64,000 nucleotides of DNA from Isochrysis galbana (Eukaryota; Haptophyta; Isochrysidales; Isochrysidaceae), in the NCBI GenBank assembly GCA_018136815.1, contig CM030935.1, positions 4,842,691 to 4,906,690 on the forward strand, written 5' to 3'. A program made the translations under genes and the position numbers. Position 1 is the stretch's first letter, and each line of letters begins with the position of its first letter. Of the stretch, positions 1 to 12,614 are shown piece by piece. The notes under the pieces are model-generated. The model saw only the letters and a list, made by a program, of their open reading frames with translations. It had not been told where the DNA came from and ran no database searches.

Positions 1-1911
1 GGAGTAGCCAAATGCACTCCGAGTATGCGCACTCGTAGTGCACTATCAGTGTGTTTCGCGCGAGTCACGAGCATCAACCCAACGTCCATCATGCTTCTAC
101 AACAAAGGGCACTCCTCTCTCTCCTTCACAACACATTGCTCTACAAGCTGCAGTGCTTCATACTTCGATTGCAATCCGCTCGCAGCCAGGACACGTCGGT
201 TCGCGTCGGTCTATTGTGTACTAGAGCACCCCTCTCTCTGCTCACGCCATATTTTTGTACGAGCAGCTCGGGATCGGGATCGGGTCGGCCGGGGTCGTGT
301 CGTGTGTGTCGCGTCGGGTTGGGGCCTCTGTATTGTCGAGATAACCGCGGCCCTGCCCAGTTTTATCTCGCAGAGACATACGTCGCGAAGACATACGTCG
401 AGGACTGGCTTCCAGTCGGCTAGTCTAGCGTTTCATTAATTGAAAATCCACTTTTTGCTCGAATAAGCGCTTTGGCTGCTTTGGCCTTGGTCCTTGGTGT
501 GGGTGTGGAGTGTGGAGCGCCCAACCCGAGGCGTTGTTGAGGTTAGGATCGTGTTCCCCGCGTCCCGCGCGCGTCCTTCGCTATCATGTTCTTGTCGACT
601 AGTCAAACACGACTTTCTTAGAATGCTAAACCTAGCACTCGCCTCCGGCGAGCTACACTTCACACTGACAGTGTACAGTGTCATTGTACACTGAGAGAGG
701 CGGAGATTGTCAGAGCAAGCAAGGCTGATCTCACTCTTGGAGATTGCCTGCGAGGGCGCCACTAATAGTATGTACTATGTTAGCTCCTCGGCACTAATAG
801 TATGTAATATGTTAGCCAGAATGGACTAATAGGTTTGTTGTACTGGTACCCAGCAGTGTACCAGAGGGGTTGCAAAAAGGACTAGCAGCATCGTGAGAGA
901 GATCGCGAGACGGGTACACGAGGGGAATAGAACCGAACACTGAGGGCCACCTCGGGACAGAACACCAAGGAAAACACCACTGTGCCACGTAAGATTCCAG
1001 CAACACAATCATACTGTATCACACATATATTAAGCTGTCGCAAGAGAACAGGTAATAGTGTGCGAGAGGTAGATGTGAGAAAGAACAGAATCGAAGTGAA
1101 GAGCGGAATGATAGTAACATTGGCGAATGGGTTAGAAAGGCACTAGGGCACCTTGATTGGCTGAGGGTGTATTTCACCAAGGGGGTGTCCTAGGGGTGCC
1201 TTTGGGGTATCTGAGAATCTGAGAATACATCGAGATTGAGCATCAGAGGAGTCCGGAAGCTTGAGGTGAACTGAGATGAAGTCCATGATGAATGTAGACA
1301 TAGATTGAGAATATTCCAGATGTTCGAGATTGACTCAGACGTAGCACATCGTGTGCAAGGGAGTGGAGACGATCATCGAGGTCAAAGTCCGGAGGGTTTG
1401 ACTTGATGGAGGGAATCTTGCAGATTATTAGTAAGGCCTGACAGTGAGTAGAAAGTAAAGGACGGCGTCCTGTGATAAGGTTGTAACATGTTAGGGCAAA
1501 TCCCAACCTATTCGCAGCCCTAGTGGCACTTACACGTCTCCATGAGAGTGAGGATTGAGGATGTAATACGAGAATACGAGTAAGTGAGGATGCAGGTTTC
1601 AGTGTTGTGTGACTCGGCGCGCATCAGCGCCCCCATGTGTGACCCTGATTCTCCCTCAGGTGTTGGCCGTTGGATTATATCGTGGCGCTATTTTACTTAT
1701 TTACTTCGGTCTTCATCAAATCACTAAAGGGTTTTCGAAAGATTCCCTCCTTATTCCTGTGCGTAACTGTCGCCCCGTCGGATCGTCCGTCGCCCCGTCG
1801 CTCTCTTGTCGGCATTCTCTTCCTTGTTCGATCTGCCAGCGGTTTCCTGTGCGTTCCGTGATAGGGATACGTTAGTGTGGAGAGTGTTGACGTGAGTGTA
1901 GGTCATCTCGT
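1..1911. other. No gene recognised
   Basis: Only short unconvincing frames occur here. A 24-bp direct repeat (760-783 and 792-815, one mismatch) is present. Composition is lower in GC than the genes. Confidence 0.6.
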
Positions 1912-2244
1912 CGGTCCATCGGCCCCTAGCCGTCTGTCGTCTGTCGTTCTTCGTTCGTCGCTCTTGTTCTCGTTCTCGTTCCCGTTCTCGTCCCTCGTTC
2001 TCAATACTACCTCAATACCAAACCTCTCCAATCCCTCAGCCCCAGCCTATCCATCCCGATCCGCCCAGCCATGTCCGCTCCGTCGTCGCGCTCGCCCTCG
2101 CCCAAGCCCGTCCTCCCGCCTTTCTCTGCTGAGGAGGTGGTCCAGCCCGTCATTGGCCACTCCCCAACTTCCGCCGCGCCTCTCGCCGCTTCCCTTCCGT
2201 TCCCTCCGTTCCCATCCGAGGCAGTGGTAACCTCGGATCCGTCA
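1912..2244 (+). repeat. Dispersed repeat with a conserved gag-like ORF start, copy A
   Basis: About 330 bp that recurs inverted at 8009-8321. It begins with a CGTTCTCGTTC-type repeat and contains an ATG at 2071 that opens a frame beginning MSAPSSRSPSPKP. The other copy keeps the same reading frame for roughly 50 residues. Probably a retroelement 5' fragment containing the start of a gag gene; the family is not identified. Confidence 0.7.
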
Positions 2245-2353
2245 CCCTCGCAGGCCCCTGCCTCCCGTTAGAAATCCCAACAACAAGATTGCTGGGGTGG
2301 AAACCCAGTTGGTCGTTAGTCGTCAATGTCAATGTCCAATGCAGCTGTTGTAA

Positions 2354-2855
2354 GTACAGAGAGCGGGCCCCTAGGTACCCGGAGAATTGTTTGGGGTTGC
2401 AGACGGTGCGAGCGAGCGCAACCAACAGACTGTCAACGGCCGTGATTGAGGCATGCACCCATTTGCCACCCGTGCGTGCTCCTTCACGCCTGACGCGCTT
2501 TGCCCCTTACACCAGCAAGGTACACAAAGAGAATGGTGCTGTGGGTACGGAGAGCGGGCGTCTCGGTACCCACAGCACCATTTGCCGTCGCAGACGGTGC
2601 GGGCAAGCACCATCGCCCGCCTACCACTGGGCGTGGTTGAGGTGCATGACCCTTGAAGCCTGTCGCGCTTCGCCCGTCACACCTGCAACGCATACACAGA
2701 GAATGGTGCTGTGGGTACGGAGAGCGGGCGTCTCGGTACCCACAGCACCATTTGCCGTCGCAGACGGTGCGGGCGAGCACCATCGACCACCTACCGCCGG
2801 GCGTGGTTAAGGCGCGCGCCCGTTCGCCACCCGCGCTTTGCACGATAGCGCAGAG
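2354..2855. repeat. Tandem repeat, about three 170-191 bp units, two with a perfect-type hairpin
   Basis: Units begin near 2354, 2545 and 2715, the first diverged. Units 2 and 3 each carry a hairpin: arms 2535-2553/2561-2579 and 2705-2723/2731-2749. Each has 19-nt arms with one mismatch and a 7-nt loop. No coding sequence is supported. Confidence 0.75.
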
Positions 2856-3579
2856 CGACATCCCTCGTGGAAGTCGACTTCAAACACTGCCAGGGCCCCT
2901 CTCGCGGCTGACATCGATCTACGCCGGGATACTTACTCCTCCGCCAGCTTGAATTGAAGAGCCCACAGGCGCGCAGGTGCCATGTGCGGCTTCACGGGCT
3001 GGGGCTGGACATATCTGAGGCCCCCAGCACCTCAAACCCGACGAGGCGATCGCTGGAATCCTAGACGGAGTGGGGGGGGGGGGGGGCGGAGTGGCAGAGG
3101 GGACCGCCAGAGAGCCCTTCTAGGGCTCCGCCAGCGGCCAACGTGAAAATCAAACCGTGAATTGGAGCAAAGTACGATGAATTCGTGCTACTTTGCAAAC
3201 TCCAATTTTTGAGGTGCCCCGCACCTCCCCCACCGTGAAAATCGGACCGTGAAACTCAGATTTTCGGACCCCAATTTTCTCTCGGGGTTCGTATGCGTAA
3301 GCCCTTTTATTTCGAAAAAAGTTTCTCGAAACTCTGGCCGGACCCAAGTCTGCGTCGGCCCGTCCCACCACGCGGCGGCGGCGGCCCCCCCCCCCCCCCC
3401 CCCCGGCCCCTTCCCCCCCCCCGACGGCGGGGGCCGCCATTTGAATCTCAGTGGCGACGGGAGCGTTCAAACGGGAGCGTCGGCCGTTTCAACGATTAAA
3501 ACGTGGACCCGTTTAAACGGTCTGCGGGGGGCGCGCGGGGGGCGCGCGCGGGGGGAGCGCGGGGGGGGGGAATCGAGAG

Positions 3580-4106
3580 AGTGGGCGAGAGAGAGAGGAT
3601 TCTCGATGGGAGAGAGAGAGAACGGAAGAGAGAGAGAGAGAGGAGAGAGGGGGGGGAGGAGAGAGAGGAGAGAGAGGGAGGGAGAGAGAGGAGAGGAGGG
3701 GGGAGGGAGGGAGGGGGAGGGAGAGAGGGAGAGGGAGGGAGGGAGGGAAGAACATCGGAGAGAGGGGTGAGAGAAAGAGGAGAGAGAGAAGAGAGAGGCG
3801 GTGGGGGGCGGAGGGCGGGAAGCGGGACAGGGGGGGAGAGAGAGAGAGAGAGAGGCGGGAAGGGGACGCGCCGCGCGCGAGGGAAAGAGAGAGAGAGAGA
3901 GAAGAAAAGGCCGACGAGCTTCTGCGCGCGGGGGGGGGGGAGGAGGGGGGAGGGGGGGAAGATGGAGGGGGAGAGGGGGGAGGAGAGGCCCAAAATAAGA
4001 GGAGAAGAGGAGGAGGAGAAGGAGAAGAGAGAGAAGAGAGAGAAGAGAGTGAAAAGAGAGAGGGAGGGAGGGAGGGAGGGAGAGAGAGAGAAGAGAGGGA
4101 GGGAGG

Positions 4107-4155
<49 letters not shown>

Positions 4156-4363
4156 CGGGGAGGAGAGCCACGTCACATCTCGCGCCCTATCTCTCTCTCT
4201 ATCTTCGTCTTCTTCCCTCTTCTCTCTTCTTCTCTCTTCTCCCTTCTCTCTCATCTGGTCTCTTCTCTCCCCTTCTCTTACTCTCTCTCGCCTCTCTCCC
4301 TCGCTCTCTTCCTCTCCCCGTCTCTCCTCCCCCCCACCCCCCACCCCTTTCCCTCTCTCTCCG
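3580..4363. repeat. GA-rich tract switching to CT-rich tract before a start codon
   Basis: On the plus strand the sequence is purine-rich (GA/G runs) to about 4155 and then pyrimidine-rich (CT) up to the ATG at 4364. The long open frames here, both strands, are artefacts of the dinucleotide repeat. The CT half probably acts as promoter or 5' UTR of the gene at 4364. Confidence 0.7.
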
Positions 4364-5227
4364 ATGCTGCACCTCTCTCTTCTCGTCGCCTGCCCCGCGC
4401 TCAACCTCTCGCCCATTCGCGCGCCTCGCGCCGCTGCGCCCACCATGCAGCTCGCCCTCCAGCAGCAGCAGCAGACCCAGCGCCTCTCACGCTCTTCCGA
4501 CTTTGCCTCCCGCTACTCGAACAGCCTTGCTCCGCCAGTCCCTCAGGCCAACACCAGCATCCTCGTTCAGGGAGGATCCCTTCGCACCTGGTCCTACCGC
4601 TCGCCCGCTGTCGAGCAGGTCCAGGTCGAGCTCGTCACCGAGGGACGACCGCTGGATGCCGACATCGAGCTCTGGCACGGCCCCGACAACACGCCCGTCA
4701 AGATGCGCGTCTACAACGAGGACGGGGCCTTGCGCCCGTTCAACGCGGTGATCGAGACACCGCGCGGGCCCAACACCGTCGCCATCCGCAACATCGGGCA
4801 GCTCGAGTTTCCCTTCTCTGCCGACGTGCGTGCAGACCGCATCGAGCAGCCTTCGCCCGATGTCCTCGACCGCTCCATGATTATCCAGGGCGGCGCCCTC
4901 CGCACCTACCCCTTCGACCCGTCGGTCGACGCGGTCCAGGTCTTCATCAAGACCGACGGCCGCCCTCTCAACGCGCGCATTGAGCTCCTCCAGGGCCCGA
5001 ACAACAACAAGCAGGTAATCGAGCTCTACACGGAGGATGGCCTCAACCGCCCCTTTTTCTGCATCCTCAACACGCCGGGCTCGGGCAACGTCGTCCGCGT
5101 CGTCAACACCGCGCCGGTTGAGTTCCCCATGACTGCCGCCGTCGTCGCCCATCTGATCAGCAATGACATGTCCTCCACCGCGGTTCTCGGCGGCGACGTC
5201 GTCATCGGCGGCAACCTCAACTGGTAA
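4364..5227 (+). CDS. Conserved protein with two tandem homologous domains, probably targeted to an organelle
   Basis: Single exon, 287 residues, of a family I do not recognise. The start was chosen because the paralogue at 45642-46499 begins the same way (ML-aromatic/His-L-x-LLV) and because the CT tract ends at this ATG. The N-terminus is a short hydrophobic stretch followed by a basic, Ala/Pro/Gln-rich segment, which suggests plastid targeting but is weak evidence. Two internal repeats follow. Domain A (about residues 65-155) opens ILVQGGSLRTW; domain B (about 171-268) opens IIQGGALRTY. Both continue with GRPLxAxIEL, GPxN and xRPF motifs, then end in EFP. The pattern suggests two beta-sandwich domains; no catalytic motif is visible. 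An upstream in-frame extension through the GA/CT tract is rejected as repeat translation. Confidence 0.85.
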   Translation: MLHLSLLVACPALNLSPIRAPRAAAPTMQLALQQQQQTQRLSRSSDFASRYSNSLAPPVPQANTSILVQGGSLRTWSYRSPAVEQVQVELVTEGRPLDADIELWHGPDNTPVKMRVYNEDGALRPFNAVIETPRGPNTVAIRNIGQLEFPFSADVRADRIEQPSPDVLDRSMIIQGGALRTYPFDPSVDAVQVFIKTDGRPLNARIELLQGPNNNKQVIELYTEDGLNRPFFCILNTPGSGNVVRVVNTAPVEFPMTAAVVAHLISNDMSSTAVLGGDVVIGGNLNW

Positions 5228-6075
5228 GCCTTCGGTGCTCCGCGCTAGGCTTGGAGCGAAGAGGCACACCCGGGCCCGCCACCTCCGCTTGTTTTGGCAA
5301 CGAGAGCCGCCGCAGTCCCGTCGAGAATGGCGTATTCTACTTGAACTGGCGTGCACTACCATGGACCAGGCCGTCACACCCCTTTTGAGACGTCGGGAGG
5401 CAAGAGCTACTCGTTAGCCTTGCTCGCTGAGCCGGGAGCAACAATGTTTTTGCGTCGCGTTCCGGCCGCCGTCTCCATAACACTTTCTTCTAGCACCACA
5501 TTCCCGCTCTACGCCACGCCCTCGCATGGGCCGAGATCGAGGTATTTCTGAATCTTGTGAATGTTCGAGTTCCTTGTGGCCCGCATGTGACATGCGAGTT
5601 GCCGGAGGCTCTAGGCCAACACGCGCATGCAGGACCGGCTAGCGGTTGTAGCTCCTGCGTTGTGTGTGGCGTCTGCATTCTTCCGCTTGTCCCTTAGCCT
5701 AATTATTTATTTAGATTTTCAGTCCATCAGCCGCCGGCCAGGAATTCAACTAGCAACTAGTGCAGCTAGTAGTGATTGAAAGAGCAGGTCGCGTTAAAAA
5801 AAAACCTTCTAATATTCTTACCGCTTACCGCACTCGCGGCGAATGGAACCACTACCTACTACACGTAGCATACTTTCTACACCCCCACTCCCCCGGCCCT
5901 TCTCCCCCCGCCATAAGGCGGCTCCCCCCGTGCACTACTAGGGGGATAGGGGTGAAGGGCTTAGATATGGTCCGGTGGCCCGCGCCCCCCCCCGGTGATC
6001 TTTCCCCCCTTCCTCCTGTGTCTCCGAGTGGGCGGCCGACTCTGTCCCGACTTATCCTGTAAGCAGGAGCGGGAC
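5228..6075. other. No gene recognised
   Basis: The stretch downstream of the two-domain gene contains only short frames without recognisable protein character. Confidence 0.55.
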
Positions 6076-6119
6076 TTACCAATTTTTCGGTGAGCGGAGC
6101 TCTCGCTCCGCCCACCCCC

Positions 6120-6549
6120 TTCTGCGCGCTCTCTCTCCCCTTTCCTGCGGCACGCGCGATGGCGCGCCTGCGGCAGGCCTGCAGCTGCCCTCTGGCGGCC
6201 CCTGGAGGCTCCTGGAGGCCAGCTCAGGGGGCAGAGGAGGCTGGGGCTGGGCCCTGGCCTCCCCTGCCTCCCCCTCGCTGGCGCTCCTGAGCCTCTGGGG
6301 CCCCCAATCTGCACCTGTCTGCCTGTCGACCAGGGGGGGAGGGGGGGTTGGAGCAATGGGCTTGTCACGAGGGGCCAGGATGGGCGAATCAGGCGAGCCT
6401 GTGGCCTGTGGGGAAGGGAGTGGGTCAGTAGGGCAGTGGCCTCCTGGCAAGCCATCAGGCGTGCCAGGAGGATGAGTGGTTCCTCCCCCATGGCAGGGGA
6501 GGAGTGGAGAGAGGGGAGAGGGGGGGGCTCGTGCCCCCCCATGGGGCAA
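6120..6549 (+). repeat. Dispersed repeat DR2, copy 1
   Basis: GC-rich repeat containing the block AGCTCAGGGGGCAG followed by a CCCTGGCC...TCCTGCCTC.CCCTCGCTGGC stretch. It recurs at about 27500-27900 and 63730-63960, all plus orientation. No protein is supported; probably a non-autonomous transposable element. Confidence 0.6.
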
Positions 6550-6720
6550 CCAAGTATAAACTTAGTTGGAGGTCGCGTTACGTAGGAAGAGGACCCATAT
6601 TCGACGGAACGTGACCTGAAAAAGGAGATTATGCAATTGGAAACATGGGTCCCTGCACTGAGCCGCTGGCCGAAGCTAGGCGCAGGTGAAGATGTCCCCG
6701 CAGGCCCTGCACCCTGCAGA

Positions 6721-7652
6721 GCAGCCCGCAGCTAGATTAGAGGGAGTACTCATGAGTATGAGTAGAGTAGTGCCCAAAGTGGCACTATGCATACTCATGA
6801 GTAGGGCAACGAGGGGAGTACTCATACTCATGAGTTGTGCCATCCTCAAATACTCAACTCAACTCACTTATTTACTCTGAGTACCATGGCAAATGCGGCG
6901 GGCCGGCGGGCGAGCGACGCGCGCGTGCGAGGGGGCCGAGGGGCGAGCGAGCGAGTGAGCGAGCGCTCGCAAGGAACTGGAAAAGTAGAAATGAAAAGAA
7001 AAGATATGAAACAGCTACACACTATACACACTATACATACGACACACACACATGGACACACTAGAGACGGAGCAAGGAGCGCAGCAGCGCACAGCACACG
7101 CGCACACGCGTGACACGCAAGCGCCATCCCAGCTTCAGCTACCATCAACCGTCTCAGTTAAGCGTCTTCTTCCTCGTCATCGTCTACTGTGCCTGTGCCC
7201 GCCTTGCGATACTCGCTCCAATAGCGAGTTGTCGCTGCTGCCTCTTCGATCGTGCCATCCCGATGCGAGAGGAGGCGGGGGCTGAGGTGGGGGGTGGGAC
7301 AGATGGCACGCGAGATGCGAACGAGCTAGGCCGCCAGGCCCGCCAGGCCGCCAGGCCGAGCCAGCAAGCCAACCAGCAGCGAGCTGGGGCCGCGTTCGCC
7401 GTCGCACGTAGCTCGTCGGCCGCCGATATGCGATATCCGTCCCCCCCGAAGGTATAAATATAAAGTATAAATAAATAAATGGAGTAGCGTAACTGTCACT
7501 CATGTACTCATGAGTAGTGAGTATACTCATGAGTAAACGGATTGTCATTTACTTATACTCATGAGTAGGCCAGAGGGGGAACTATTCATACTCATGAATT
7601 GGGCGAATTCCAACTACTCAACTCAACTCATTCTAATCTAGCTGCGGGCTGC
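6721..7652. mobile_element. 932-bp element with 21-bp perfect inverted ends
   Basis: Perfect inverted repeats lie at 6721-6741 and 7632-7652 (GCAGCCCGCAGCTAGATTAGA on the left). Just inside each end are several copies of the self-complementary motif TACTCATGAGTA or close variants (near 6750, 6790, 6825; 7509, 7529, 7556). No transposase is present. This fits a foldback or MITE-like non-autonomous DNA transposon. No target duplication was resolved. Confidence 0.65.
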
Positions 7653-8008
7653 TGCAGAGACCCTGGCAGAGCCCGGCGGGGGCGGGCGTGCGGACACATG
7701 TCACGGGTGGTTTTGCGTGGTGTGCACCCTAGAACTTACATTGGGATGAGAGGGGGGAAGGGCCGCATGAGTCGAGCCGTGATCTCCCCCCTTCTCTCCT
7801 TGTTCGCTTGTGTGAGTCTCCTACGCAATCCTCCTGTGCAGCAGCTCCATATCACAAGGAGGCCGCAGCGCGGCCCCCTGTGGCTTGAGGATGAGACCGC
7901 GGCGCGGCGCGCCGCGCATCCTGTTACTTCATCACAAGTCAAAAGATACCAAAGGGGGCCACTGACCACACAGGGCACACTAATAGTATCACGCGCAGAT
8001 CGCAGATC

Positions 8009-8321
8009 TGACGGATCCGAGGTTACCACTACCTCAGATGGGGCAACAGAGGGGACGGAAGGGAAGCGGCGAGAGGCGCGGCGGAAGTTGGGGGGTGGCC
8101 AATGACGGGCCGGACCACCTCCTCAGCAGAGAAAGGCGGGAGGACGGGCTTGGGCGAGGGCGAGCGCGACGACGGAGCGGACATGGCTTGAGGCTGAGGG
8201 AGTGGTGAGGTTTGGTATTGAGGTGGTGTTGAGAACCGAGGGACGAGAACGGGAACGAGAACGAAAACGAGAGCGACGAACGAGGAACGACAGACGACAG
8301 ACGGCCAGGGGCCGTTGGACC
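8009..8321 (-). repeat. Dispersed repeat with conserved gag-like ORF start, copy B
   Basis: Inverted copy of 1912-2244 with a matching ATG at 8184 reading leftward. The CGTTCTCGTTC-type leader and about 50 codons are conserved, with scattered substitutions. Confidence 0.7.
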
Positions 8322-9422
8322 GCCTCTCTCGTATGGCTTTTGGGAGGGGGTGGTGATGTGTTGGGATGAGTGCGCTACTCTCCCTCTCTCCCCCTCCTCC
8401 CATCTCTCTCATCTCTCTCCTCCCTCCGCTTGTGTGCTGCAAGACTCATATATATCCCACTCGCCGACACAATGTAGGCTCTCAAGGCACAACTCGCATG
8501 CCATGGGGACGTCCAAAGGGGCTCGTGGCTCTCACAGGCGCAGTGGCACAACTTCACGATGTCAGATGTCACCTCCAGGATGGTTTTCGAAGTACTATTA
8601 CAAGAAAGTCAACACCCTACGCCTACGCCCTCCTCGATGGCGCAAGGTCGCCTTCAAGGTCACCGAGTTGATCCCGTGCACCTCCACCATGGCCACCAAG
8701 GAGGTTCAGACGACTGGAGCACTCAGCCCATCCTTGACACCCCCACAACCCGGCCCCCCACGTAGCGCACAAGGGGGGAGTCGCAAGCGGCAGGTTGAGG
8801 GCGAAAAGTTTAGGGGGCTACAGCGTGAGAACACGCTAGAGTCCCAAACCCAAAGCCACGTGCGAGGCGTGAATATTATTATGAGGTTTTTATGGCATAG
8901 TATATAGTATGGTAGTGCGTGGGGCGTAGGGCTGCGCTTCCCGTGCACCCCATCGTGAATGCATCAACCCCACTGCCGCTCCAAATACCCTACTACGGTT
9001 GACCGAGCCCGATGATGGACCCGAAATCAAGCAAGATCGTCGTCACGCCCGCGCACTGGGTGGTGGTACAGCACACAGGCAGAGCTATCGGGGTGACTGT
9101 GGACTACCGGTCACGCAAGCACGTCGGCACTCAATATCTTCCTCCTCCCCTACCTTTGCTAAAAAACGCAACAATCGCAGGGCCTTGCCCGCGGTCCAAA
9201 GGGCCTTAGTCGCCTCCACCAGACTCTCTGGCGCGAGAGGAAGCATACTTTGGAGCATGCCGTGCGACAATATTCCGTGGGAACACCATCCAACCCCGGT
9301 GGCGCTCGAGCCAAGGGCTTGCGGCATGCCCGACGGGCTCTGCGACGTTGGCTCGCCCGCCCTATGTTAGGTAGACTGGCAAGAGCAAGCCGCTAGCGCC
9401 GGTGGTCGCTGCCTTCCCCTCG
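8322..9422. other. No gene recognised
   Basis: Open frames on both strands around 8.35-8.9 and 9.0-9.37 kb show no domain or splice logic I can support. A short 3' gene remnant cannot be excluded. Confidence 0.5.
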
Positions 9423-10688
9423 TCACCTCGATGATGCCAGCGGCGGCTTCGCTCCGAGCCGAGGCGGAGGGGGCTTCCGCGTGGCTGTGGGAGCTGGAAT
9501 GCGCGGACCGCCAGCGATCCCGGAGCTCGACAGTGGGGGCGGCGGCGGCGGAGGCGCTCCTTTTGGGGGCGGTGGCGTGCTCGCCGAGGTTGTTCCAAAG
9601 CTACCGAGCCCAAAGCTCTGCGTCCCACTGCTTGCGTCGACGTCTAGCGAGATGCGGACACACACGTCCGCCCCAAACTGGCCGACATTGTCCAGGACCG
9701 TCAGGTCGAGCTTGCCATTCGATGCCCGGATTGGGTCATGTAACAGAAGCGACGATTCTTGCACCGGCGAGCCAGGCCGGAGCGCGGGGCCGGTGGGCTT
9801 TGCGCTGCGGCAACTGGCGAGTTGCAGTGTGGTGGCATCCTGCGCGATGCGCGCGCGGTGGTATGCCAGCTTGTTCTCGACAAGACGCAGCCGGGCGTCC
9901 ACAGCATCCACTGCGCCGCCTTGTGCCTCGACTATGTCCGAGAGGCTGGTGGCCGCTTCCACGATGTGGCGGCTCACGGTGGCGAGCGCGTCGACCAAGT
10001 AAGTCTGCGCTTGCGAGATCGCCTCCTCCGGGTCGTCCTGGAGAAAGGACTCCTCGCACCACTCGACGATCGCCTGAAGGTTGGAACTGTGGCGAATTTC
10101 AGCGGTCGCGAAGGGGGAGGGCGTCAGTTGGCTCACCCGCATGCCCCGTCTGTGGCCCCCTCCCCCCTCCACACATCCCTGGCTCTGAGACAATGATGAG
10201 CCGCTCGCCCCGCCGTTTCTTGCTTCCCATGCACCGTCTCCTCTATCATTCTCTCCATCCCGACCTCCTTCAGCCCCCAAGTCCCCCTCATCCCCACAAC
10301 AACCCCGACCTCAGGGAATAGCCCGCCAACCCCTCACCAAACCCCAGCCTTCCACAGCTCGCCCACAGCCCGCCACAGCCCATCTCCTTTCCCCCTACCC
10401 CAAACTCCAACCGCCACGTCTAGCTCGCCTTCACCCCCCCTTCTCGCCTCGCCTCCCCCCTGCTCCCTCCCCCTCTCCCCATTCCCGCCGCTTCAACAAC
10501 CCCCCCCCTTCCAGCTCTCCCCAACCCCCGACCCCAACCACCGCCGCGTACCCCTTCCCCGCCGTCTCCCCCTGCATCTTCTTCTCCCCCTCTCTCTCTT
10601 CCCAGAAGCGCCCCCGCACCGCCCCCCTGCGTCCTCCCCCAAAGCCCACTCACCAGTCCGCCCGCAGCTCTGCCGCGACAGAGCCCAT
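9423..10688 (-). CDS. ABI-like subunit of the SCAR/WAVE complex
   Basis: Two exons are proposed: 10688-10654 (35 nt, ATG to a GTGAGT donor) and 10086-9423, with a 567-nt intron. The phases match and give 232 residues. The N-terminal half aligns with Abl-interactor proteins: SNLQAIVEWCEESFLQ corresponds to the conserved NLxxVAxYCExNYxQ segment. It is followed by a helical, coiled-coil region (about residues 25-95) with the YLVDALATVS and VDARLRLVENKL segments. The tail is proline-rich (PPPPKG, seven prolines, KPPPPR), typical of ABI and of profilin or SH3 binding. ABI scaffolds the complex that activates Arp2/3-dependent actin branching. The first exon sits immediately after a long CT tract on the sense strand, as at other starts here. 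An ATG at 10142 inside the intron could give an alternative 5' end. Confidence 0.78.
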
Positions 10689-10708
10689 CCGAGAGAGAGA
10701 GATAGATA

Positions 10709-11468
<760 letters not shown>

Positions 11469-11790
11469 TGAGCATTAGTACCACTACTCTCACTAGCCCT
11501 GGTGCTAACACGACAACCCTCAGCGCACCTGCCCGTACACACACCTTAGCGCGTGTTGATGCCACAGACACACAGACACATACACATACACCCATGCCCC
11601 CCTTCAAATTTCCCCTCTCGCAAGCCCCCGGCTCCCATTCTAACTCCCCACAAGTTATAACGGGTGAAAACCCAGTAAGGCGAACCGACCTACGTCGGCC
11701 GACTCACTAGGAAAAAGCACCGGGGGGGGGGGGGGGGGGAGAGGAACTCTCTCGTCAACAAAGAGGATCGGCCCTTACCAGCTCGCGCCC
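11469..11790 (+). repeat. Dispersed repeat DR1, copy 1
   Basis: Begins TGAGCATTAGTACC and ends near a G-run followed by GGCCCTTA. The same roughly 310-bp unit occurs at 63220-63512, and again inverted at 12440-23611, where the retrotransposon interrupts it. No coding capacity is seen. Confidence 0.75.
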
Positions 11791-12440
11791 CTAGATGGGA
11801 AATACGACATTCCTGAGGAAGGCGACAGGGCGCACACGTTACACGTTAAAAATTCCTGCCTCCCTACCGTCTACCGTTAAAAATCCTGCCTCCGTCGCCT
11901 TGCCAAGACACTTCCTCTGCCTTCCTGCCGGCTTCCTTGCCAGTTCCCTTCGCCCCGGTTTCCCGCTTGTCTCGAAATCGGTTTCACCTCATCAAGACCA
12001 AGCTTAGAGGGGAAACTCCCCCCGTCCAGTTCCGTTGTTCCGTTACCGTTACGCAAAAATCTCGTTCATCTCGTCGGGCCATCAGGCCATCTCGTTCATC
12101 TCGCCGGGCCATCAAGAGGCAAGAGGCCATTTCGTTCATCTCGTTCTCGTTCATCTCGTTACATCTCGTCGTCGGGCGGGCCCTCGGGCCATCTCGTTAC
12201 AATCCAAGCTGCGGCTTTGATTTCCACAATTTAGAGACAAAAATGCAGGATTCCGCTTGCAGAAGGCTCACGAGGTCGCTCGTGATAAAGTCGGGGGGTG
12301 TCGCATTCGCGATGTCTCAAAAGCAAAGAGAAATAACAGTAAAGACAAGCAGTAGCATACCCTAAGATCTAGTGATAAAACCTCAATCTTGAGTGCGAAT
12401 TTGCACCCTTAGAAGTTAAAAGTCCTGTTTGACCGCCCTA
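11791..12440. other. No gene recognised
   Basis: Contains short tandem copies of a TCTCGTTCATCTCGTCGGG-like motif around 12060-12190. At 11794 it has the same AGATGGGAAATACG end seen in the small inverted-repeat element at 25658. No protein is supported. Confidence 0.55.
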
Positions 12441-12614
12441 TTACCTATTAAGGGCCGTTCTTCTTCACGACGAGAGCCCCCCCCCCCCCCCCCCCCCCCC
12501 GTTGCTTTTTCTTGGTGAGTCGCCCGACGTAGGTCGGTCCGCCTCACTGGGTTTTCCCTCATTGTAACTTGTGGGGAGTTGGAACGGGAGCCGGGGGTTT
12601 GCGAGGGGGGAGAC